From positions 685,070 through 749,069 of the forward strand of contig NZ_JAPVBI010000003.1 in the NCBI RefSeq assembly GCF_026967925.1: 64,000 nucleotides of DNA, read 5' to 3'. The translations under genes and the position numbers were made by a program. Source of the stretch: Modestobacter sp. VKM Ac-2985 (lineage in GTDB: Bacteria; Actinomycetota; Actinomycetes; Mycobacteriales; Geodermatophilaceae). Below, one piece after another: positions 16,753 to 25,458 of the stretch (positions are counted from its first letter, which is position 1; each line of letters opens with the position of its first letter). The notes under the pieces were generated by a model. The model made no database searches and was not told where the DNA came from. It worked only from the letters and a program-made list of their open reading frames with translations.

Positions 16753-17703
16753 TCAGGCAGGTTCGACGACGACCTTGCCCTCGATCCGACCGGCGGCGGC
16801 CTCGGCGTGCAGCGCGGGGAGCTCGGTCAGCGGGATGCGGCGGGTGACCTCGATCTGCAGGTCCCCGCTGTCGACCAGGGACACCAGCTCGGTGAGGCGG
16901 TCCCGGTGGGGCAGCACGAAGACGGTCGTGGCGGTGACGCCGCGGGTCTCGTCGCCGGGGGTGGCCATGAACGCGGTGGTGCTGACGACCTTGCCGCCGT
17001 CGCGGACCAGGGCCACGAGCGCGGTGAACCGGTCGGGGTCGATGGGGGCCAGGTTGACCAGCACGTCGACCTGCTCGTCGACCGCCACCAGCACGTCGGT
17101 GGTGGTGTGGTCGATGACCTGGTCGGCGCCGGCCGCGCGGACGGCGGCGCTGCTGCGCGGGCTGGCGGTCGCCACGACGTGCACGCCGGCTCGGGCGGCC
17201 AGCGCGACGGCGTACGTGCCGACCACGCCTCCGGCGCCGTTGATGAGGACCCGCTGCCCGGCGGTCAGCTCGCCGAGGTCGAACAGCGCCTGCCAGGCCG
17301 TCAGCGCCACCGACGGCAGACCTGCCGCGTCGGCCAGCGGGACCTTCGTGGGGGCTGGGACCAGGGCGTCGGCCGGGGCGATGACGTACTCCGCCGCACC
17401 GCCGTCCCGCTCCATCGGCAGGAACCCGATCACCGCGTCCCCCACCTGCAGGCCGCCCTCGCCGATGGCTCCGCCGACGCCGTCCCCGAGCGCGTCGACC
17501 GTGCCGGAGACGTCGTAGCCGGGCACGTGCGGCAGCACGACCGGGATCGGCAGGAACCCGCCGCGCATGCCGGCGTCGGCGGCGTTGAACGCCGAGGCGG
17601 CCACCCGCACGCGGACCTGGCCCGGGCCGGGGGTGGGCTGGTCGACGTCCTCGTACTGCAGCACCTCGGGACCGCCGACCTCGTGGAAACGCACTGCCTT
17701 CAT
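16753..17703 (-). CDS. NADP-dependent quinone oxidoreductase-like (zinc-less MDR) enzyme
   Basis: 316 residues from ATG 17703 (M-K-A-V-R-F-H-E-V-G-G). The GroES-like N-domain has S-A-F-N-A-A-D and G-Y-D-V-S-G-T-V; the Rossmann part has L-I-N-G-A-G-G-V-V-G near 155-164. No structural zinc cysteines are seen, as in quinone reductases. It reduces a quinone or enone with NADPH in the cytoplasm. The MmyB-type regulator gene lies directly upstream, 68 bp away on the same strand, so they may be co-transcribed. Compare the unrelated-position homologue at 61464. Confidence 0.85.
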   Translation of the reverse strand: MKAVRFHEVGGPEVLQYEDVDQPTPGPGQVRVRVAASAFNAADAGMRGGFLPIPVVLPHVPGYDVSGTVDALGDGVGGAIGEGGLQVGDAVIGFLPMERDGGAAEYVIAPADALVPAPTKVPLADAAGLPSVALTAWQALFDLGELTAGQRVLINGAGGVVGTYAVALAARAGVHVVATASPRSSAAVRAAGADQVIDHTTTDVLVAVDEQVDVLVNLAPIDPDRFTALVALVRDGGKVVSTTAFMATPGDETRGVTATTVFVLPHRDRLTELVSLVDSGDLQIEVTRRIPLTELPALHAEAAAGRIEGKVVVEPA

Positions 17704-17771
17704 CGCTGGACCTGCTCTCGTCTGGGTGTGCCGTTTGCGGACGTCACCCAACGTCGCAGGTCCCGGCGCGG

Positions 17772-18626
17772 TCAGCCTGGGCCGGACTGGCCCACCTTGA
17801 TGACCGCCCGCCCGTCGGTGGCGCCGACCACCTCGGCCAGCCGGTCCGCATCGCGCGATCCCGGCGCCGCGGTCAGCAGGACGGCCGACAGGTCGTCACC
17901 GGGGAGCGCGATCAGGTTCCCGACGAGGGTGAGGGAGTCCCCGTCCGACTGGGTGAACGTCGCGCTGCTCTCGTAGGCCGCCACCGGTCGCGGCGCCCGC
18001 CACAGCGTGTCGAACCGCCGGCTCCGGGTCCGCATCTCGTCCACCATGGCGGCGAGAGACGCATCACCGGGGTACCGCAACAGCGCGGCTCTCAGCTGAG
18101 CCACCTGGATCGTCTCGTGCGCGGCCGCGTCGGCGTCGGACTGTTGGAAGGCGGCGAACGGGTGGCAGAAGATGCGCCAGGCCACGTTCCACTCCCAGCG
18201 CTCGCCGGTGAGGTCCCAGTGCTCCAGGGCCAGGAACCCGCTGTTGACCGCGACGACGTTCATCGCCGCATCGGTCACGATCATCGGGGTGTCGGAGAAC
18301 CGCTCCAGCAGTCGCGTCGCGCCCGGGCCGAGGTCGGTCGGCACCTGCCCGTCCGCGGCGGCGTACCCGGCCAGCGCAGAGAGCCGCTCGTAGTCCGACC
18401 GTCCGACCCGCAGGGCCCGGGCGATGGCCTTCACCACCCCGGCCGAGGGATGACTCCGTCCCTGCTCCAGCCGGCGGACGTAGTCCGCGGACATGCCGGC
18501 GAGCTCACCGAGCTCCTCCCGCCGCACCCCGGGCACCCGCCGCCTGCCCACGGGCAGCCCGAGCGTCGCGGGGTCCGCGCTCTCCCTCAGGCGACGCACT
18601 GCCGCACCGAACTCGTGACGCTCCAC
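17772..18626 (-). CDS. MmyB-type HTH regulator (HTH_31 plus MmyB ligand domain)
   Basis: 284 residues from GTG 18626; the frame is open further upstream to 18950 but the family begins here (E-F-G-A-A-V-R-R-L-R-E). The helix-turn-helix R-R-V-P-G-V-R-R-E-E-L-G-E-L-A-G-M-S-A-D-Y-V-R-R-L-E-Q-G-R is textbook for this family. The C-terminal half (about 100-280) is the PAS-like MmyB domain that binds a hydrophobic ligand such as a fatty acid. It is the first of five regulators of this type in the window and probably controls the quinone reductase downstream. Confidence 0.86.
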   Translation of the reverse strand: MERHEFGAAVRRLRESADPATLGLPVGRRRVPGVRREELGELAGMSADYVRRLEQGRSHPSAGVVKAIARALRVGRSDYERLSALAGYAAADGQVPTDLGPGATRLLERFSDTPMIVTDAAMNVVAVNSGFLALEHWDLTGERWEWNVAWRIFCHPFAAFQQSDADAAAHETIQVAQLRAALLRYPGDASLAAMVDEMRTRSRRFDTLWRAPRPVAAYESSATFTQSDGDSLTLVGNLIALPGDDLSAVLLTAAPGSRDADRLAEVVGATDGRAVIKVGQSGPG

Positions 18627-19007
18627 AGCGCGAGTGTGCCCTGCCGACCTGCACAGATGACGTTCGTGGGCCCCGCTCCGGCGGAGGCCCAGGGCGCCGC
18701 CGACGAACACCACCTCGACCAGCGGACTGCCGGCCAGCCGGGTCGGCCGCTGGATCCGGTCGGGGTCGTGCGGCTGGTCCGCCTGCACCTCCGTGCTCGA
18801 GATGGACACGGGGGCCGGCTGGGCCGCGAGGTCCGCGCACCAGCTCCGCCGACCCGGAAGGGCGCCGAGGTAGGCGGTCCCCACGTGCCGGCAGCGCCAC
18901 ATCTCGATCCGCCGGGGGCGACCGGTGGGCGCCCCCGGTCGTGGTGACACGGCTGAACACGGCCGCGTACGGCGGGCACAGGACCGGGCGGCCGCACCAT
19001 CACGAGG
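18627..19007. other. 381-bp gap without a supported gene
   Basis: The minus-strand frame of the MmyB regulator stays open through most of this gap, to 18950, but the extension shows no ribosome site and no recognisable domain. No hairpin, tRNA or fragment of a neighbouring gene was recognised. It presumably holds the promoter of the MmyB gene and the end region of the LacI gene. Confidence 0.4.
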
Positions 19008-20012
19008 TCAGCGGTCGGAGAGGTCGCTCGTCCTGGCGCTGCCGGTCGACCTTCGGAGGATCAGCTCCGAGGGGACGACGAGCTGGGGCGCCTGCTCCCG
19101 GTACTGGTCCATCGAGGTCAACAGGAGCTCGACGGCGGCTCGTCCGACGTCGGCGTGCGCACCACCCAGGGTCGTCAGGGTGGGTGTGCAGAGATCGGCG
19201 GCGAAGATGTCGTCGAAGCCGACCACGCTCACATCGGCGGGTACTCGGACCCCGCGATCGGCCAGGCGCCGCAGGACCCCGATGGCGAGCAGGTCGTTGT
19301 GCGCGATGGCCGCGGTCGCATCGGTCGTCAGCGCCGCATCGGCAGCGGCGCCGCCACTGGCCACCGTGGGGGTGAAGGGACCCATGCGCCGGGCGTGCAC
19401 GCCCAGCTCGGCCGCGGCTGCCCGGATGGCGGCCCAGCGGCTCGCCGCCATCCAGGAGTTCTGCGGGCCCGCGAGGTAGACGACCGACTCGTGCCCGAGC
19501 GAGGCCAGGTGGGACACCATCTGCCGGCACCCCTCGGCGTGCTCGAGCACGACGCTGGCGAGGCCGGGCACACGACGGTTGACCACGACCACCTTCTGGG
19601 TGGCAGCGAGTTGCAGCAGGTTCTCCGCCGGCTGCCGACTGGCCGCGAGGAGGAAGCCATCGACGGACCGGGTCAACCGCTGGATCTGTTCGAGTTCGAT
19701 CCGGGGTGACTCCTCGGCGTTGACCAGCACGAGGGTGTAACCGGAGGCCTTGGCTCGCAGTTCGGCACCGCGGATCAGCTCGAAGAAGTGCGGGTTGGTG
19801 ATGTCGGAGACGACCATCGCCACCGTCTGGGTCCGGCGGGACACCAGCGCACGCGCATGCGGGTTCGGCTGGTAGCCGAGGCGTCTGGCCGTCTCCAGCA
19901 CGTGCTCCCGGGTGGCCGCACGGACCCGGTCTGGGGCGCTGAACGCCCGCGACACGGTCGACGTCGAGACGTCGGCGGCCTGGGCGACGTCATAGATGGT
20001 CGAGCTCCTCAT
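19008..20012 (-). CDS. LacI-family repressor of the quinate/shikimate cluster
   Basis: 334 residues. The N-terminal HTH reads T-I-Y-D-V-A-Q-A-A-D-V-S-T-S-T-V-S-R-A-F, with hinge helix N-P-H-A-R-A-L-V near 50. The periplasmic-binding-like core has V-A-M-V-V-S-D-I-T-N-P-H-F, A-I-A-H-N-D-L-L-A-I-G-V-L and V-V-G-F-D-D-I-F-A-A-D near 255-265. It is divergent from the TRAP transporter operon, and the gap holds GCAA-rich repeats at 20043-20056. By position it most likely represses the operon and responds to quinate, shikimate or an intermediate. Confidence 0.88.
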   Translation of the reverse strand: MRSSTIYDVAQAADVSTSTVSRAFSAPDRVRAATREHVLETARRLGYQPNPHARALVSRRTQTVAMVVSDITNPHFFELIRGAELRAKASGYTLVLVNAEESPRIELEQIQRLTRSVDGFLLAASRQPAENLLQLAATQKVVVVNRRVPGLASVVLEHAEGCRQMVSHLASLGHESVVYLAGPQNSWMAASRWAAIRAAAAELGVHARRMGPFTPTVASGGAAADAALTTDATAAIAHNDLLAIGVLRRLADRGVRVPADVSVVGFDDIFAADLCTPTLTTLGGAHADVGRAAVELLLTSMDQYREQAPQLVVPSELILRRSTGSARTSDLSDR

Positions 20013-20042
20013 GCGGACATCACAGTCCGGTCACGAGATTTA

Positions 20043-20056
20043 TGCAACATTCTGCA
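20043..20056. promoter_or_regulatory. TGCA-6-TGCA operator candidate for the LacI regulator
   Basis: TGCAACATTCTGCA lies in the divergent gap, in the only AT-rich patch there, followed by another GCAA/TTTGC element. Repeated TGCA half-sites at one-turn spacing fit LacI/GalR-type binding, but the centre is not symmetric. Confidence 0.4.
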
Positions 20057-20140
20057 ACCCTTTGCCACGCCCCCTCAGCCCTTCGTACGGTCCCCCGGTG
20101 TTGTGACGGGCAGCACAAGGGCTGCGGAGAAGGGCTGGCG

Positions 20141-20677
20141 ATGACAGCAACTGACGGCCGACCACCTGCACGGTGGAAGTCGTGGATCGTGGTCGTCACG
20201 CGCGTGGAACTGGCGCTGGCCGCCACTGCGCTGGCGGTGCTGTTCGTGCTGGTCCTCGTGCAGGCCGCCCAGCGCTACCTGCCGGTGAGCGGCTGGTCGT
20301 GGACCGGTGAACTGGCGCGGTTCTGCCTGGTGTGGGTCACCTTCACCGTGGCCGGGGTCCTGGTCACCACGGACTCCCACATCGCGCTGCAGCTGGTCGA
20401 CAACATCAAGAACCCGAAGGTCGTCCGGTTCGTCCGCGTCCTGGCCAGTGCCGTCGTCGCAGTCATCGGGGCGGGGTTCGCTGCGGAGGCGTGGGAGCTG
20501 ATGTCCTCCCAGGGGCAGCTCAAGTCGCCGTCCCTGCGGATGCCGTTGACCTTCCTGTACCTCTTCCCGTTCCTCGGTTTCCTCAGCACCGCCGTCCGCG
20601 GAGCCGTGGCAGCGGTGGTGTTCGCCGTCCGCGGTGTGCCGGCTCCGGTCGGGACGAACGAGGTGCGGCCGGCATGA
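20141..20677 (+). CDS. TRAP transporter small permease (DctQ)
   Basis: 178 residues from ATG 20141, with GGAGAAGGG upstream; an earlier in-frame start adds a non-hydrophobic cysteine-rich leader. Four membrane segments are visible, with the conserved W-T-G-E-L-A-R-F-C-L-V-W-V-T-F between helices 1 and 2. The small subunit pairs with the large permease to form a sodium- or proton-driven carboxylate importer. It overlaps the next gene as ATGA. Given the cluster, quinate or shikimate is the expected cargo. Confidence 0.87.
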   Translation: MTATDGRPPARWKSWIVVVTRVELALAATALAVLFVLVLVQAAQRYLPVSGWSWTGELARFCLVWVTFTVAGVLVTTDSHIALQLVDNIKNPKVVRFVRVLASAVVAVIGAGFAAEAWELMSSQGQLKSPSLRMPLTFLYLFPFLGFLSTAVRGAVAAVVFAVRGVPAPVGTNEVRPA

Positions 20678-21948
20678 GCCTCCTGCTGCTGACGATCGCG
20701 ATCGTCGCCCTCCTCTTCATCCGCGTCCCGGTGGCGTTCGCCTTCCTGGGCCCCTCGCTGGCCTACATGCTCCTGACCGGGCAGTCCCTCGGCCTCAGCC
20801 TGCGGCTGATCGTCAACGCGACGGCGAGCTTCCCGCTGCTGGCCGTGCCCCTGTTCATCCTGCTCGGCGTCATCGCCAACCGGGGTGGCATCGCCGACCG
20901 GCTCTTCGACTTCGCGCTGGCGCTGTTGGGCCGGGTGCGCGGCGGCCTGGGGTACGTGAGCGTCGGCGTCAGCCTCGGGTTCTCCTGGATGAGCGGCTCG
21001 GCCGTGGCCGACGCCGCCGCCCTGGGGAAGATCCAGATCCCGGCCATGGTGCGCAACGGCTACCCGCTCCGCTTCGGGCTGGGTGTCACCGGCGCCGCCT
21101 CGCTGATCGCCCCGGTGATGCCGCCGAGCATCCCCGCGGTCATCTTCGCCGGACTGGCGGCGGTCTCGACCGGTGGGCTCTTCGCCGCATCCGTCGTCCC
21201 GGCGCTGCTGATGGCCTTCGGCCTGTGCGTCGTCGTGTTCTTCCTCGTGCGGAAGCAGCCGGACATCATCCGGACCGACTTCTCGATGCGCCAGCTGGTC
21301 GTCACCGGACGGCGGGTGATCGGCCCGATCCTCGCCCCGGTGATCATCCTGGGCGGCATCCTGGGCGGCTTCTTCACGCCCACCGAGGCCGCCGCCGTCG
21401 GCGTCGCCTACATGCTGCTGCTCTGCCTGGCCTACCGGAGCCTGAAGGTCCGGGAACTGCCCAAGGTGCTCACCGAGACGGTGACGACGACCGGCGCGAT
21501 CATGCTGATCGTCTCCTCGGCGTCCCTGCTCGGCTACATCCTGGCCCGCGAACGGGTCCCTCAGCTGCTGGCCGAGAACGTCTTCGGGTTCACCGAGAAC
21601 GCCACGGTCTTCCTGCTGATGACCGCGATCCTGATGCTGGTCCTGGGCACGGTGGTGGACCCGACCGCCGTCCTGGTGCTGGTGGTGCCGATCCTGCTGC
21701 CGATCAGCGCGACCTTCGGCGTCGACCCGATCGTGCTCGGCGTGCTGATGATCGTCGCGCTGATGATCGGGCTGCTCACCCCACCGGTCGGCACCGTGCT
21801 CTACGTCCTCAGCTCGGTGGCCGAGACGAAGGTCAGCGAGGTCTTCCGCGGCTGCCTGCCGTTCATCGTCCCGCTCGTGGTGATCCTCGGTCTGATCATC
21901 GCCTTCCCCGACGCCGTCCTCTGGCTGCCGGGGGTGCTGGGCCTGTGA
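20674..21948 (+). CDS. TRAP transporter large permease (DctM)
   Basis: 424 residues, starting in the ATGA overlap with the small permease. Many membrane helices, with family motifs N-R-G-G-I-A-D-R-L-F-D near 70, S-G-S-A-V-A-D near 106, G-A-A-S-L-I-A-P-V-M-P-P-S near 140 and F-T-P-T-E-A-A-A-V-G near 233. This is the transport subunit that moves substrate handed over by the receptor encoded at 22934. It overlaps the following dehydrogenase gene as GTGA, so the operon is translationally coupled. Confidence 0.9.
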   Translation: MSLLLLTIAIVALLFIRVPVAFAFLGPSLAYMLLTGQSLGLSLRLIVNATASFPLLAVPLFILLGVIANRGGIADRLFDFALALLGRVRGGLGYVSVGVSLGFSWMSGSAVADAAALGKIQIPAMVRNGYPLRFGLGVTGAASLIAPVMPPSIPAVIFAGLAAVSTGGLFAASVVPALLMAFGLCVVVFFLVRKQPDIIRTDFSMRQLVVTGRRVIGPILAPVIILGGILGGFFTPTEAAAVGVAYMLLLCLAYRSLKVRELPKVLTETVTTTGAIMLIVSSASLLGYILARERVPQLLAENVFGFTENATVFLLMTAILMLVLGTVVDPTAVLVLVVPILLPISATFGVDPIVLGVLMIVALMIGLLTPPVGTVLYVLSSVAETKVSEVFRGCLPFIVPLVVILGLIIAFPDAVLWLPGVLGL

Positions 21949-22910
21949 CCGGCAACCTCTCCCCCACGGGCGCACCCGCCGTGCGCCGGTCCTTCCTCGC
22001 CGGGCTGCTCGGCCAGGGCATCGGTCCGTCACTCTCCCCCGAGCTGCACGAGCGGGAGGGCGCCCGGCAGGGACTCCGCTACACGTACAAGACCGTCGAG
22101 CTCCCGGACGCCGCGCTGCAGCCCGACCACCTGCGCGGTCTCCTGCGCGCCGCGGTCGAGCTGGGCTTCGACGGGCTCAACGTCACCCACCCGGTGAAGC
22201 AGGTGATGGCCCCGCTCGTCGACGACCTGGCGCCGGAGGCAGCCGCCATCGGCGCGATCAACACGATCGTGATCGAGGACGGTCGCACCCGGGGTCACAA
22301 CACCGACGTGACCGGTTTCGCCGCGGCCCTGCGCGCCGGGCTGCCCGACGTCCCGCTGGAGCGCATCGTGCTGATCGGTGCCGGCGGCGCCGGGGGCGCC
22401 GTCGCCCACGCCCTCGCCGGCCAGGGCGTCGAACAGCTGTCGGTGGTCGACCGCGACGCGGCGCGTGCCGAACAGCTGATCGGCGCGCTGGCGGCAGCCG
22501 GCAACCAGGTGTCGACGGCGGTCTGCGCGCCGGAGGAGCTGCCCGACCTGCTGGCCGGCGCATCGGGTCTGGTGAACGCCACCCCGATGGGGATGGCCGC
22601 CCACCCGGGCACCCCGGTGCCCGCCGGCCTGCTGCGCCCGGACCTCTGGGTCGCCGACATCGTCTACCGACCGCTGCTGACCGAGCTCGTGCGGGAGGCG
22701 ACCGCCCTGGGGTGCCGGGTGATGACCGGCGCCGGGATGGCCGTGAACCAGGCCGCCGACTCCTTCGAGCTCTTCATCGGCCGGGCTGCGGCTCGGCCGG
22801 CCATGTTCGCCGACTTCGACGAGCTCGTCGCCGCCGAGGTCAACGGCGACGAGCCGTCGCCCGGCGATCCAGCACCAGACACCCCGACCGCCCGACCGAC
22901 CGAGCACTGA
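21945..22910 (+). CDS. Quinate/shikimate dehydrogenase (AroE/YdiB family)
   Basis: 321 residues from GTG 21945, overlapping the large permease stop. Substrate motifs G-P-S-L-S-P near 26, N-V-T-H-P-V-K near 76 (catalytic Lys) and N-T-D-V-T-G-F near 116 are intact; the nucleotide-binding loop is G-A-G-G-A-G-G-A near 142, followed by V-V-D-R-D. An acidic D at the end of beta-2 (V-V-D-R) suggests NAD rather than NADP, as in catabolic QsuD-type enzymes. Location in a transporter-linked operon supports oxidation of quinate or shikimate to dehydroquinate or dehydroshikimate rather than aromatic biosynthesis. A charged, Pro-rich tail ends the protein. Confidence 0.86.
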   Translation: MTGNLSPTGAPAVRRSFLAGLLGQGIGPSLSPELHEREGARQGLRYTYKTVELPDAALQPDHLRGLLRAAVELGFDGLNVTHPVKQVMAPLVDDLAPEAAAIGAINTIVIEDGRTRGHNTDVTGFAAALRAGLPDVPLERIVLIGAGGAGGAVAHALAGQGVEQLSVVDRDAARAEQLIGALAAAGNQVSTAVCAPEELPDLLAGASGLVNATPMGMAAHPGTPVPAGLLRPDLWVADIVYRPLLTELVREATALGCRVMTGAGMAVNQAADSFELFIGRAAARPAMFADFDELVAAEVNGDEPSPGDPAPDTPTARPTEH

Positions 22911-22933
22911 GAATCCCAACGAAGGGAAAGACC

Positions 22934-23962
22934 ATGCCCAACCGTCCCCTCCCCAGGCGCCCGCTCCTCGCGGCCTCCGCCCTGCTCCCCCTCCTGCTCG
23001 CCACCGCCTGTGGCGGCGACGACGCCGGCGGCGGGGACGCCGGTGGAGGCGGTGAGGTGGAGCTGACGCTCGCGCACAGCTACACCGAGCAGCAGCCACA
23101 GCACCGGTGCGGTGCCCAGGTCATCGCGGACGAGGTCGAGGCCGCCGACGTCGGCGTGACCGTGGAGCTCTTCCCGAGCAGCCAGCTCGGCGGCGACGCC
23201 GACCGCATCCAGTCGGTGATCTCCGGCGACATCGACCTGGACATCCAGGGCGCCTCGGCGCTCGGGGCGGTCCACGAGCCGATGAGCGTCGTCGACGCGG
23301 CGTACGCCTTCGACGACGGCGAGCACCTCGCCCGGTTCTTCGGCAGCGAGGCGTCCGACGAACTGACCCAGGGGTTCGCCGACTCCACCGGCGCCAGCGT
23401 GCTCGGGGCCTGGTCCGCCGGCGCCCGGCACTTCACCGCCGGCCAGCCGATCCGCGAGCCCGCCGACCTCGAGGGCCTGCGGATGCGGTTCCCCAACTCG
23501 CCGCAGTACCTGATGAACGCCCGCGCCCTGGGCGCGGACCCGACCGAGGTGGCCTACGAGGAGCTGTACCTGGCACTGCAGCAGGGCATCGTCGACGGCC
23601 AGGAGAACCCGATCGTCAACATCGACGCCCAGAACCTGGGCGAGGTGCAGGACTTCCTGAGCCTGTCCGCCCACCAGGAGAACTCCAACCTGGTGATCGC
23701 CGGCCCGGGCGTCGAGGAGCTCTCCGACGAGCAGCGGGAGGCGCTCGACGCCGCGGTCGCCGCGGCCGTCGAGCAGGTGCCCGAGTGCGTCGCCGAGGAC
23801 GAGCAGCAGGTCCTCGATGAGTGGACCTCCGGCGGCGAGTTCGAGGTCGTGGAGGACGTGGACGTCGACGCCTTCCGCACCCAGGCCGAGGAGTACCTCC
23901 GGGCGAACCTGAGCGAGGAGCAGCTCAGCGTCTACGAGGCCATCCGCGACTCGGCCGAGTGA
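22934..23962 (+). CDS. TRAP transporter solute receptor (DctP-type lipoprotein)
   Basis: 342 residues, ATG after GAAGGGAAAG. A lipoprotein-like signal peptide ends A-T-A-C near residue 25, followed by a Gly/Asp-rich linker. The receptor fold shows L-A-H-S-Y-T-E-Q-Q-P, the D-L-E-G-L-R-M-R-F motif near 175 (substrate-anchoring Arg) and V-D-G-Q-E-N-P-I-V-N near 216-225. It captures the carboxylate ligand outside the cell for the TRAP permeases upstream. Placement after the dehydrogenase gene and overlap with the next gene show one operon. Confidence 0.88.
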   Translation: MPNRPLPRRPLLAASALLPLLLATACGGDDAGGGDAGGGGEVELTLAHSYTEQQPQHRCGAQVIADEVEAADVGVTVELFPSSQLGGDADRIQSVISGDIDLDIQGASALGAVHEPMSVVDAAYAFDDGEHLARFFGSEASDELTQGFADSTGASVLGAWSAGARHFTAGQPIREPADLEGLRMRFPNSPQYLMNARALGADPTEVAYEELYLALQQGIVDGQENPIVNIDAQNLGEVQDFLSLSAHQENSNLVIAGPGVEELSDEQREALDAAVAAAVEQVPECVAEDEQQVLDEWTSGGEFEVVEDVDVDAFRTQAEEYLRANLSEEQLSVYEAIRDSAE

Positions 23963-24996
23963 CCGAGCCGCTCCGCACCGACCCCCGGGGCGCCTCCGCG
24001 CAGGAGCGCCCCGGGGCGGTCGTGCAGACCTTCCGGGGGCCGGTGCACCCCGACCAGCTCGGGTCGACGCTGGTGCACGAGCACGTCTTCGTCGGCAGCC
24101 CGGAACTCGACCTCAACCACCCGCACCCGGAGTGGGAGCCGGCCACCGCCGTCGACCGGGCCGTCACCGCCCTGACCCGGTTGCGTGACCTCGGCGTCCG
24201 CACGGTCGTCGACCTGACCGTCCTGGGCCTCGGCCGGGACGTCGCCCGACTGCTGCCGGTGGCCGAGCGGGCCCCGGTGCACCTGATCGCCTCGACCGGC
24301 TACTACACCGCGAACGTGCTGCCGCCGTTCTTCGGCACCCACGGACCGGGCCGGCTGGTCGACGGCCCCGACCCGCTGATCGAGTTCTTCCTCGGCGACA
24401 TCGAGGAGGGCATCGCCGGCACCGGCGTGCGGGCCGGGATGCTCAAGGTGGTCACCGACGAGGAGGGCATCACCACCGACGTGGCCCGGGTGATGACGGC
24501 CGCCGCGGTCGCCCACCAGCAGACCGGCGTCCCGATCACCACGCACAGCCGGCCCGCGCTGCGCAACGGGCTGGACCAGCAGGCGTTCCTGCGGCAGCGG
24601 GGCGTCCCCCTCGACCGCGTCGTGATCGGCCACTCCGGGGACACCGAGGACCTCACGTACCTCCGGGTGCTGATGGACGCCGGCTCCACCATCGGCATGG
24701 ACCGGTTCGGGATGGAGCACGTCCTGCCCGACGAGCGCCGGGTCGCCACCGTGCTGGCGCTGCTGCGGCTGGGCTACGCCGACCGGATGGTGCTCTCCCA
24801 CGACGCAGCCTGCTTCAGCCGCGTCACGCCGCCCTCGTGGCGCGCGGTCCACGCACCGCACTGGCGCTTCGAGAACATCCCCACGCGCGTGGTCCCGATG
24901 CTGCTCGCCGGCGGCGCCACCGAGGACGACGTCCACCAGATGACCGTGGTCAACCCGGCTCGGCTGCTCACGCCGGCACGGAGGAGCACGCCATGA
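23959..24996 (+). CDS. Phosphotriesterase-family amidohydrolase (lactonase-like)
   Basis: 345 residues from GTG 23959, coupled to the receptor gene by GTGA. All metal ligands of the binuclear site are present: H-E-H in L-V-H-E-H-V-F near 45, carboxylated Lys in L-K-V-V-T-D-E-E near 161, His in T-T-H-S-R-P near 195, His in V-I-G-H-S-G-D near 224 and Asp in L-S-H-D-A near 280. Members are phosphotriesterases or lactonases. Inside a quinate/shikimate operon, opening of a lactone or ester of quinate is a reasonable guess, but no such step is established. Confidence 0.86.
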   Translation: MTEPLRTDPRGASAQERPGAVVQTFRGPVHPDQLGSTLVHEHVFVGSPELDLNHPHPEWEPATAVDRAVTALTRLRDLGVRTVVDLTVLGLGRDVARLLPVAERAPVHLIASTGYYTANVLPPFFGTHGPGRLVDGPDPLIEFFLGDIEEGIAGTGVRAGMLKVVTDEEGITTDVARVMTAAAVAHQQTGVPITTHSRPALRNGLDQQAFLRQRGVPLDRVVIGHSGDTEDLTYLRVLMDAGSTIGMDRFGMEHVLPDERRVATVLALLRLGYADRMVLSHDAACFSRVTPPSWRAVHAPHWRFENIPTRVVPMLLAGGATEDDVHQMTVVNPARLLTPARRSTP

Positions 24997-25451
24997 CCTC
25001 GGTGCTCGTGCTCAACGGCCCGAACCTCGACCTGCTCGGGACCCGCAAGCCGGAGGTGTACGGATCGGCGACGCTGGCCGACGTCGAGCGGCTGTGCCGG
25101 GACAAGGCGGCCGAGCTCGGACTCGACGTCGAGTGCCGGCAGTCCAACCACGAAGGCCAGCTCATCGACTGGGTGCACGAGTGGGGCCGGCGCGTCCGGG
25201 ACGGCACGGCCATCGGTGCGGTCTACAACCCGGGTGCCCACGCCCACACGTCGGTGGCGCTGCGGGACGCGATCGAGGGGGCGGAGCTGCCGGTGATCGA
25301 GGTGCACATCTCGAACGTGCACGCCCGTGAGCAGTTCCGGCACCACTCCCACATCTCCCCGGTCGCCCGGGGCGTCGTCGTCGGCCTCGGCGTGCTCGGC
25401 TATCCCTTGGCGCTGACCGGCCTGGCCGAGCTCGCCCGCCAGGAGCGCTGA
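24993..25451 (+). CDS. aroQ: 3-dehydroquinate dehydratase, type II
   Basis: 152 residues, ATG 24993 after GGAGGAGC, in an ATGA overlap. The opening [17 protein letters not shown] contains the catalytic Arg and Tyr. [10 protein letters not shown] near 45-54, N-P-G-A-H-A-H-T-S near 75 and [11 protein letters not shown] near 100 complete the active site (catalytic His in the A-H-x-H region). It converts 3-dehydroquinate to 3-dehydroshikimate. The neighbours (transporter, dehydrogenase, dehydroshikimate dehydratase) assign it to quinate breakdown. Confidence 0.93.
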   Translation: MTSVLVLNGPNLDLLGTRKPEVYGSATLADVERLCRDKAAELGLDVECRQSNHEGQLIDWVHEWGRRVRDGTAIGAVYNPGAHAHTSVALRDAIEGAELPVIEVHISNVHAREQFRHHSHISPVARGVVVGLGVLGYPLALTGLAELARQER

Positions 25452-25458
25452 CCGCGGG

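Noticed and set aside
18627..18950. Upstream extension of the MmyB regulator frame
   Set aside because: No domain and no ribosome site; the conserved part starts at GTG 18626.
20275..22032. 585-codon minus-strand frame
   Set aside because: Antisense to the TRAP permeases; rich in His/Gln/Asp/Arg repeats with no domain.
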